In this document: positions 58,709-64,000 of the stretch, piece after piece | Numbering within the stretch: position 1 is the stretch's first letter | How the letters are laid out: the number at the start of each line of letters is the position of its first letter | Assembly: GCA_036267955.1 (NCBI GenBank) | Contig: DATAVB010000075.1 | Span: 1-64,000, forward strand | DNA: 64,000 nt | DNA from: DATAVB01 sp036267955 | GTDB lineage: Bacteria > Actinomycetota > Actinomycetes > Mycobacteriales > QHCD01 | Direction: 5' to 3' | Notes under the pieces: model-generated | What the model saw: only the letters and a program-made list of their open reading frames with translations | The model's database searches: none | Told to the model about the DNA's origin: nothing | Made by a program: the position numbers and the translations under genes

Positions 58709-59854
58709 ATGAAGTTCCAGATCGAACGCGACGTCCTCGCCGACGCAGTCGCCTGGACCGCCAAGGCACTGCCGCAGCGTCCCCCCGTACCGGTCCTCGG
58801 CGGAGTGCTCCTGGCCCTGGACGGCAGCCGGCTCTCGGTATCCGGATTCGACTACGAGGTCTCCACCCAGGTCGATCTCGAGGTCCAGGCCACCACTGCC
58901 GGCCGCACCCTGGTCTCCGGCCGGCTGCTGGCCGACATCACCCGGGCCCTGCCCGCGCATCCGGTCGACATCTCGGTCGAGGGCCCCCGGGTGCTGATCT
59001 CGTGCGGCAACGCGAAGTTCTCGCTGCCGACCATGCCGGTCGAGGACTACCCGACGCTGCCGCAGATGCCGACCGCCGTGGGCACCGTCGCCAGTGACGT
59101 CTTCGCCTCGGCCGTCGCCCAGGTCGCGATCGCCGCCGGTCGGGACGACACCTTGCCGATGCTGACCGGCGTACGGCTGGAGATCGAGGGCGAGCGGCTC
59201 ACCCTTGCGGCCACCGACCGCTACCGGCTGGCCGTCCGCGAGTTGGGTTGGAAGCCGGAGAAGCCCGGGCTGTCGCACGCGGTCCTGGTGCCGGCCCGGA
59301 CCCTGTTGGATGCGGCCCGCACGCTGACCAGCGGACCGGAGCTCACCCTCGCCCTTTCATCGGCCGACGCCGGCGAGGGCATGATGGGGTTCGGCGGCAC
59401 CGGCCGGCGCACCACCACGCGCCTGCTCGACGCGGAATTCCCGAAGTACCAGTCGTTGTGGCCGGCGAGCTACAGCGCCCGCAGCGAGATCCCGACGCCG
59501 ATGTTCATCGAGGCCGTCAAGCGTGTCGCACTGGTTGCCGACCGTGGAACGCCGGTACGGCTGGAGTTCGCCGAGGGTGGTGCGACGTTGTCGGCCGGGG
59601 GCGACGACGAGGGCCGGGCCGAGGAGCAGATCCCGATCACCTTCGACGGCGACCCGATCACCATCGCGTTCAACCCGACCTTCCTGCTCGACGGCCTCAA
59701 CGCCATCGACTCCGACGTAGCCCGGATCTCGTTCACCGAATCGAGCAAACCGGCCGTGCTGTCGGGGAAGGCGGTCGGTGACGACGACACGGACGGCACC
59801 ACCGACGGGGTCGACTACCGCTACCTGATCATGCCTGTTCGGCTCCCCGGCTGA
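58709..59854 (+). CDS. dnaN: DNA polymerase III beta sliding clamp
   Basis: 381 residues in three repeated domains (about 1-125, 130-250, 255-381). MKFQIERDVLADAVAWTAKAL is the usual start; RPPVPVLGGVLLALDGSRLS and the C-terminal DYRYLIMPVRLPG are typical. Holds polymerase on DNA and is the hub for replication and repair proteins. Expected place after oriC. Confidence 0.97.
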   Translation: MKFQIERDVLADAVAWTAKALPQRPPVPVLGGVLLALDGSRLSVSGFDYEVSTQVDLEVQATTAGRTLVSGRLLADITRALPAHPVDISVEGPRVLISCGNAKFSLPTMPVEDYPTLPQMPTAVGTVASDVFASAVAQVAIAAGRDDTLPMLTGVRLEIEGERLTLAATDRYRLAVRELGWKPEKPGLSHAVLVPARTLLDAARTLTSGPELTLALSSADAGEGMMGFGGTGRRTTTRLLDAEFPKYQSLWPASYSARSEIPTPMFIEAVKRVALVADRGTPVRLEFAEGGATLSAGGDDEGRAEEQIPITFDGDPITIAFNPTFLLDGLNAIDSDVARISFTESSKPAVLSGKAVGDDDTDGTTDGVDYRYLIMPVRLPG

Positions 59855-59925
59855 CTCCGTTCACCGGAGCGGAGCAGACTGATCCCGGAGCGGTTTCGGA
59901 GCAGGACGACAGCTGGAGGCGTGGC

Positions 59926-60840
59926 GTGCAGATCGGACTCATCGGCCTGGGCAAGATGGGCGCGAACATGGCCGAGCGGCTGCGCCGTGCCGGCCACGAG
60001 GTCATCGGATTCGACCAGTCGGAGAAAGCGCCGCGGGACGTCGCATCGCTCGAGGAACTGGTCGGCGCACTGCCCACCCCGCGGGCGATCTGGGTCATGG
60101 TTCCGGCCGGCGGCCCCACTCAGGCGACGATCGAGAAGCTGGGCTCGCTGATGGCCAAGGACGATCTGGTGATCGACGGCGGCAACAGCAAGTACACCGA
60201 CGATCAGAAGCACGCGGCCTTCCTGCACGAGAAGGGGATCCGCTACCTGGACTGCGGCGTCTCCGGCGGCGTCTGGGGCCTGGAAAACGGGTATGGCCTG
60301 ATGGTCGGCGGGGACGACGCCGACGTCGAGTCGGTACTGCCGATCTTCGACGCGCTGCGGCCGCCGGGGCCGCGCGAGGAGGGCTTCGCGCACGCCGGTC
60401 GGGTCGGCGCCGGCCACTTTGCCAAGATGGTGCACAACGGCATCGAGTACGGCTTGATGCAGGCCTACGCCGAGGGCTACGAGCTGCTCACCGCGGTCGA
60501 CGAGGTAACCGACGTCCCGGCCGTGCTGAAGGCCTGGACTCGCGGCACCGTCGTGCGGTCCTGGCTGCTGGACCTGCTGGTCAAGGCGCTGGAGGAGGAC
60601 CACGATCTGGCCGGCATCACCGGCTGGGTCGAGGACTCCGGCGAGGGCCGGTGGACCGTCGACGAAGCAATCAACCACGCCGTGCCGCTGCCGGTCATCT
60701 CAGCCGCGCTGTTCGCCCGATTCGCCTCACGGCAGGAGGATTCGCCGACCACGAAGGCGGTCGCCGCGCTGCGCAACCAGTTCGGTGGCCACGAGGTGCA
60801 CCGGGCCGGCCCGACCTCCGGCTCCGGCGACCTGCGTTAG
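59926..60840 (+). CDS. gnd: 6-phosphogluconate dehydrogenase, decarboxylating (short GndA-type)
   Basis: 304 residues, GTG start. NAD(P) motif IGLIGLGKMGANMAERL, then VIDGGNSKYTDD, the signature DCGVSGGVWGLENGYGLMVGG and the catalytic KMVHNGIEYGLMQAYAEGYE. The short, one-third-smaller form is often NAD-preferring, but cofactor choice is not certain here. Makes ribulose-5-phosphate from 6-phosphogluconate. Its place between dnaN and recF is kept in many actinobacteria. Confidence 0.93.
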   Translation: MQIGLIGLGKMGANMAERLRRAGHEVIGFDQSEKAPRDVASLEELVGALPTPRAIWVMVPAGGPTQATIEKLGSLMAKDDLVIDGGNSKYTDDQKHAAFLHEKGIRYLDCGVSGGVWGLENGYGLMVGGDDADVESVLPIFDALRPPGPREEGFAHAGRVGAGHFAKMVHNGIEYGLMQAYAEGYELLTAVDEVTDVPAVLKAWTRGTVVRSWLLDLLVKALEEDHDLAGITGWVEDSGEGRWTVDEAINHAVPLPVISAALFARFASRQEDSPTTKAVAALRNQFGGHEVHRAGPTSGSGDLR

Positions 60841-60849
60841 CCAGGGCTG

Positions 60850-61968
60850 GTGCACGTACGGCATCTGTCGCTCACCGACTTCCGCAGCTACCTGACCGCC
60901 GAGCTCGCGCTGGAGCCCGGTCCGAGCGTGCTGATCGGGCCCAACGGTCAGGGCAAGACCAACCTGGTCGAGGCGATCGAGTACGTCGCCCAGCTGGCCA
61001 GCCACCGGGTCTCCAGCGACACGCCGTTGGTCCGGGCCGGGGCCGAGCGCGCTGTCGTGCGGACCGCCATCGTGCACGACGGCCGGGAGTTGCTGGTCGA
61101 GCTGGAAATCACGCCGGGCAAGGCCAACCGGGCCCGACTCAACCGCAGTCCGTTGCCCCGGGTCCGGGACGTGCTCGGGGCACTTCGGGCGGTGCTATTC
61201 GCGCCGGAGGATCTGGCGATCGTCCGGGGTGACCCGAGCGAGCGGCGCCGATTCATGGATGAGCTGCTCGTCGCCCGGTCGCCCCGCTTCGCCGGTGTGC
61301 GGGCGGACTACGACCGGACGCTGCGGCAGCGCAACGCGCTGCTGAAGAGCTCGGGTGGCGGCCGGCGCAGCGTCGACCTGAGCACCCTCGACGTCTGGGA
61401 CGGGCATCTCGCCGAGCACGGCGCGACCCTGCTGGCCGGCCGCCTTGACCTGGTCTCGGGCCTGGCACCGCACGTGGCCGCGTCGTACGACGACGTCTCC
61501 TCTGGTGGTGGGCCGGCCACGATCACCTACTCCGCGGGTCTGCCGGAGATCACCCCGGACGCCGACCGCGAGGCACTCCGCGAGATCCTGCTGGCCGGGC
61601 TCACCGAGTCCCGGCAACGCGAGCTGGAGCGTGGTGTCACGCTGGTTGGCCCGCACCGTGACGACCTCACGCTCACCCTCGGAACGCTGCCCGCGCGTGG
61701 CTATGCCAGTCACGGGGAGTCGTGGTCGTACGCTCTGGCTCTGAAGCTCGCATCGTACGAGCTGTTGCGCGCCCTGGGGGGTGAGCCGGTGCTGCTCCTG
61801 GACGACGTGTTCGCCGAGCTGGACTCCTCCCGGCGCGACCGGTTGGCCACGCTCGCGGCTGGCGCCACTCAGACCCTGGTGACCGCGGCCGTCCCGGAGG
61901 ACGTGCCGGCGGCGTTGCGCGGGGCCCGCTTCGACGTGGCGAACGGGGAGGTCCACCGTGCCGGATGA
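60850..61968 (+). CDS. recF: DNA replication and repair protein RecF
   Basis: 372 residues, GTG start nine bases after gnd. Walker A GPNGQGKTNLVEAIEYVA near residue 36, signature region SWSYALALKLASYELL, Walker B VLLLDDVFAELDSSRRD near residue 320. SMC-like ATPase for loading RecA at gaps with RecOR. Its last 11 bases overlap the DUF721 gene. Confidence 0.96.
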   Translation: MHVRHLSLTDFRSYLTAELALEPGPSVLIGPNGQGKTNLVEAIEYVAQLASHRVSSDTPLVRAGAERAVVRTAIVHDGRELLVELEITPGKANRARLNRSPLPRVRDVLGALRAVLFAPEDLAIVRGDPSERRRFMDELLVARSPRFAGVRADYDRTLRQRNALLKSSGGGRRSVDLSTLDVWDGHLAEHGATLLAGRLDLVSGLAPHVAASYDDVSSGGGPATITYSAGLPEITPDADREALREILLAGLTESRQRELERGVTLVGPHRDDLTLTLGTLPARGYASHGESWSYALALKLASYELLRALGGEPVLLLDDVFAELDSSRRDRLATLAAGATQTLVTAAVPEDVPAALRGARFDVANGEVHRAG

Positions 61969-62461
61969 TTCCGATCTCCCGGCCGCCGCGCTCGATGCGG
62001 CCCGGACCGCGGCGCGCAAGTCGGCCCGCCCGCGCCGGGGCAGCCGCCGCCAGGTCGTCGACCCGGGCGACGTCCGCGGCGGCTACTCCTCCTCCGGCGT
62101 GGATCACCGCGACCCCCAGAAGCTCAGTTCGCTGGTCCGCCGCCTGGTCAACGACCGCGGCTGGGAGAAGACGGCCGCCTCGGCCGGGGTGATGGGGCGG
62201 TGGGAGGAGATCGTCGGTCCGGAAATCGCCGACCACGCCCGACCGCTGTCGCTGCGGGACGGCGAGTTGGTCCTGGTGGCCGAATCGACCGCGTGGGCGA
62301 CCCAACTGCGGCTGCTGGTGCCCCGCATCCAGGCCCGGTTGTCGGCCGAGGTGGGTGCCGGCGTGGTCACCGGGATCCGGGTCCAGGGGCCGGCGACCCC
62401 GAGCTGGAAGAAGGGTCCCCGCCGGTTCGCCGGCCGCGGACCACGGGACACCTACGGCTGA
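61958..62461 (+). CDS. DUF721 / DciA-type helicase-operator protein
   Basis: 167 residues, GTG start inside the recF end (translational coupling). A basic N-terminus (ARTAARKSARPRRGSRRQVV) precedes the folded DUF721 domain (MGRWEEIVGPEIADHARPLSL, LVLVAESTAWATQLRLLVP, RIQARLSAEVGAGVV). DUF721 proteins (DciA) load or regulate DnaB in bacteria without DnaC/DnaI; actinobacteria have this protein between recF and gyrB. DnaB is also in this window, so both partners are close to oriC. Confidence 0.9.
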   Translation: MPDDSDLPAAALDAARTAARKSARPRRGSRRQVVDPGDVRGGYSSSGVDHRDPQKLSSLVRRLVNDRGWEKTAASAGVMGRWEEIVGPEIADHARPLSLRDGELVLVAESTAWATQLRLLVPRIQARLSAEVGAGVVTGIRVQGPATPSWKKGPRRFAGRGPRDTYG

Positions 62462-62805
62462 TCGTGGCCTGCGACAATTGGCACGGACCGCCATACCGGC
62501 AAAGCGGGACGAGAAGCGGCGCACGCTGGTGCGACCAAGTGCGACGCTGAGTCGTTCACCAACGCGCAGGGTAGTTGCCTTGGCGTAGGGGACCATGGCA
62601 GACAGCGGTTGATCCGGCACGCGGACAATCAGCTGGATGCAATGCACACGTCTGCGGGCGCTTACCTATAGAATGATGGGTGACCACCGCGTATGTGGCC
62701 CCCATCGTGCGATTGAGCGCCGACCCCGGCGTTCATGAGGTGCGTTTCGGCGGGACACGACGCGCTCCGACTGGCCCCGCCGCGGCGGCGGGAGAGAGAA
62801 GCCCC
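62462..62805. other. Non-coding region before gyrB
   Basis: 344 bp. Probably holds the gyrB promoter; a -10-like TAGAAT is at 62669-62674, without a clear -35. Local short repeats around 62519-62553 (CGCACGCTGGTGCGACCAAGTGCG) may form a hairpin. GGGAGAGAGAAG (62790-62801) is the gyrB ribosome site. No gene seen. Confidence 0.5.
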
Positions 62806-64000
62806 GTGGCCCCGAAGACTCAGTCCACCTATAACGCCAGCTCCATCACCGTTTTGGAAGGGCTCGAGGCCGTCCGCAAGCGGCCCGGCATGTACATCGG
62901 CTCGACCGGTGAGCGTGGTCTGCACCACCTGATCACCGAGATCGTCAACAACTCCGTGGACGAGGCGCTCGCCGGCGTCTGCGATCACATCGAGGTGACC
63001 CTGCTCGCCGATGGCGGCGTGAGCGTCGCCGACAACGGCCGCGGCATGCCGGTCGGGATGCACCCGACCGAGAAGCGGCCGGCGATCGAGCTGATCATGA
63101 CCACCCTGCACGCCGGCGGAAAGTTCGACGGAAAGTCCTATGCGGTCTCCGGCGGTCTGCACGGTGTCGGCAGTTCAGTGGTCAATGCGCTGTCGTACAA
63201 ACTCGACGTCGCCGTCCGGACCGACGGCTTCAACTGGTTCCAGCGGTACGAGGACCAGAAGCCGGGCCAGCTGGTCAAGGGCGAGCCGACCAACGAACAC
63301 GGCACCACAGTCACCTTCTGGGCCGACCCGAAGATTTTTGAAACGGTCGAATACTCGGTTGAGACAATCGCCCGTCGGCTGCAGGAAATGGCCTTCCTCA
63401 ACCGGGATCTGCGGATCTCATTGCGGGACGAGCGGGCCGAGGTGCCGACCGAGACGACCTGGCAGTATGCCGGCGGCATCGAGGACTTCGTCCGCCACCT
63501 CAATGCGACCAAGGCGGCGATCCACGACAAGGTCGTCGGCTTCTCCGCCGAGGGTGAGGGCATCGCCTGCGATATCGCTATGCAATGGAACGAAACCTAT
63601 TCCGAGTCGGTGTACACGTTCGCGAACACGATCGCCACGATCGAGGGCGGAACACACGAAGAGGGTTTCCGAACCGCGCTCACCTCGGTGGTCAACCGGT
63701 ACGCGATGGAGAAGAAACTCCTCAAGGAAAAGGACGACCGGCTGACCGGCGATGACGTCCGCGAAGGTCTGGCGGCAATCGTCTCGGTCAAGCTGTCCGA
63801 TCCGCAGTTCGAGGGTCAGACGAAAACCAAACTCGGTAACAGCGAGGCGAAGTCGTTCGTACAGAAGACCTGCAACGACTGGCTGGCCGACTGGTTCGAG
63901 CGCAACCCCAGCGAGGCCAAGAAGATCATCGTCAAGGCGAGCCAGGCCGCGCGGGCCCGCAAGGCTGCGCAGGACGCCCGTAAGCTCGCCCGAAAGAGCC
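62806..64000 (+). CDS. gyrB: DNA gyrase subunit B (3' end outside window)
   Basis: 398 residues are visible; the frame runs open to the window end. GTG start at 62806 (MAPKTQSTYNASSITVLEGL), 4 nt after the GGGAGAGAGAAG ribosome site. GHKL ATPase motifs: LEAVRKRPGMYIGSTGERGL, EIVNNSVDEALAG (Mg-binding Asn), VADNGRGMPVGMHP and VSGGLHGVGSSVVNAL, then the transducer domain (TFANTIATIEGGTHEEGF). Introduces negative supercoils together with GyrA, whose gene should follow downstream. Confidence 0.97.
   Translation, partial: MAPKTQSTYNASSITVLEGLEAVRKRPGMYIGSTGERGLHHLITEIVNNSVDEALAGVCDHIEVTLLADGGVSVADNGRGMPVGMHPTEKRPAIELIMTTLHAGGKFDGKSYAVSGGLHGVGSSVVNALSYKLDVAVRTDGFNWFQRYEDQKPGQLVKGEPTNEHGTTVTFWADPKIFETVEYSVETIARRLQEMAFLNRDLRISLRDERAEVPTETTWQYAGGIEDFVRHLNATKAAIHDKVVGFSAEGEGIACDIAMQWNETYSESVYTFANTIATIEGGTHEEGFRTALTSVVNRYAMEKKLLKEKDDRLTGDDVREGLAAIVSVKLSDPQFEGQTKTKLGNSEAKSFVQKTCNDWLADWFERNPSEAKKIIVKASQAARARKAAQDARKLARKS

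Noticed and set aside
62806..64000. Idea that gyrB is truncated
   Set aside because: The frame is intact up to the window edge; the gene simply continues beyond it.

Overview
This 64 kb window is GC-rich actinobacterial chromosome containing the replication origin. The right half has the order rsmG/parA/parB on one side of rpmH-dnaA-dnaN-gnd-recF-DUF721-gyrB, together with pcnA-nudix-DUF6049-murJ-pseudokinase-sigM-antisigma-trxB-trxA-cwlM. The left half has ino1-PadR-DUF5318-ponA-GT87-rpsF-ssb-rpsR-rplI-dnaB. This contiguous order matches what I recall for Streptomyces (roughly SCO3874 to SCO3911). In Mycobacterium the ino1-dnaB block lies on the other side of oriC. No sequence here fixes the genus; secreted lectin and SH3 proteins fit a free-living soil-type actinomycete.

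Layout. 1-9.4 kb: the end of an HNH/DUF222 gene, oligoribonuclease, tRNA-His, a VOC protein, a holin-like/phosphodiesterase fusion, an MBL hydrolase, a DedA protein, a secreted SH3 protein that seems to start at ATT, a mannose-type lectin, an extradiol dioxygenase with a MarR-like operator, and a PPOX-class flavoprotein. 9.4-15.1 kb: dnaB, a DnaA-box cluster, rplI, rpsR, ssb, rpsF and two related secreted proteins of unknown function. 15.4-18.5 kb: endonuclease IV, an SDR and a GT87 glycosyltransferase whose end overlaps a second, convergent GT87 gene. 18.3-23 kb: GT87, ponA and DUF5318. 23.1-25.5 kb: two tandem secreted paralogues of unknown function. 25.7-27.5 kb: PadR with a perfect operator palindrome, and ino1. 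27.5-28.7 kb: an AbiEi/endonuclease-like gene framed by two copies, in opposite orientation, of one hairpin repeat. 28.7-34.4 kb: an SDR, two MFS transporters, AlgH, an EEP-family protein and an L,D-transpeptidase.

34.5-50 kb: tRNA nucleotidyltransferase and the envelope/redox cluster (nudix, DUF6049, murJ, pseudokinase, ECF sigma, anti-sigma, thioredoxin reductase, thioredoxin, CwlM), then GNAT, an aminotransferase and a D-Ala-D-Ala ligase-like gene. 50-56.3 kb (leftward): parB, parA, rsmG, jag, yidC, yidD, rnpA and rpmH. 56.7-64 kb (rightward): dnaA, oriC, dnaN, gnd, recF, DUF721/DciA-like and the start of gyrB.

The core genes join chromosome replication (DnaA, DnaN, RecF, GyrB, DnaB, Ssb, DUF721), segregation (ParAB with four parS sites inside parA) and wall assembly (MurJ, PonA, CwlM, L,D-transpeptidase). 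No CRISPR array, prophage, IS element or biosynthetic cluster is seen. The most unusual signals are the four in-frame parS sites in a 347-residue ParA extension, the inverted hairpin pair around the AbiEi-like gene, a probable ATT start codon, a DnaA-box cluster upstream of dnaB, and two pairs of tandem secreted paralogues without a recognisable family.
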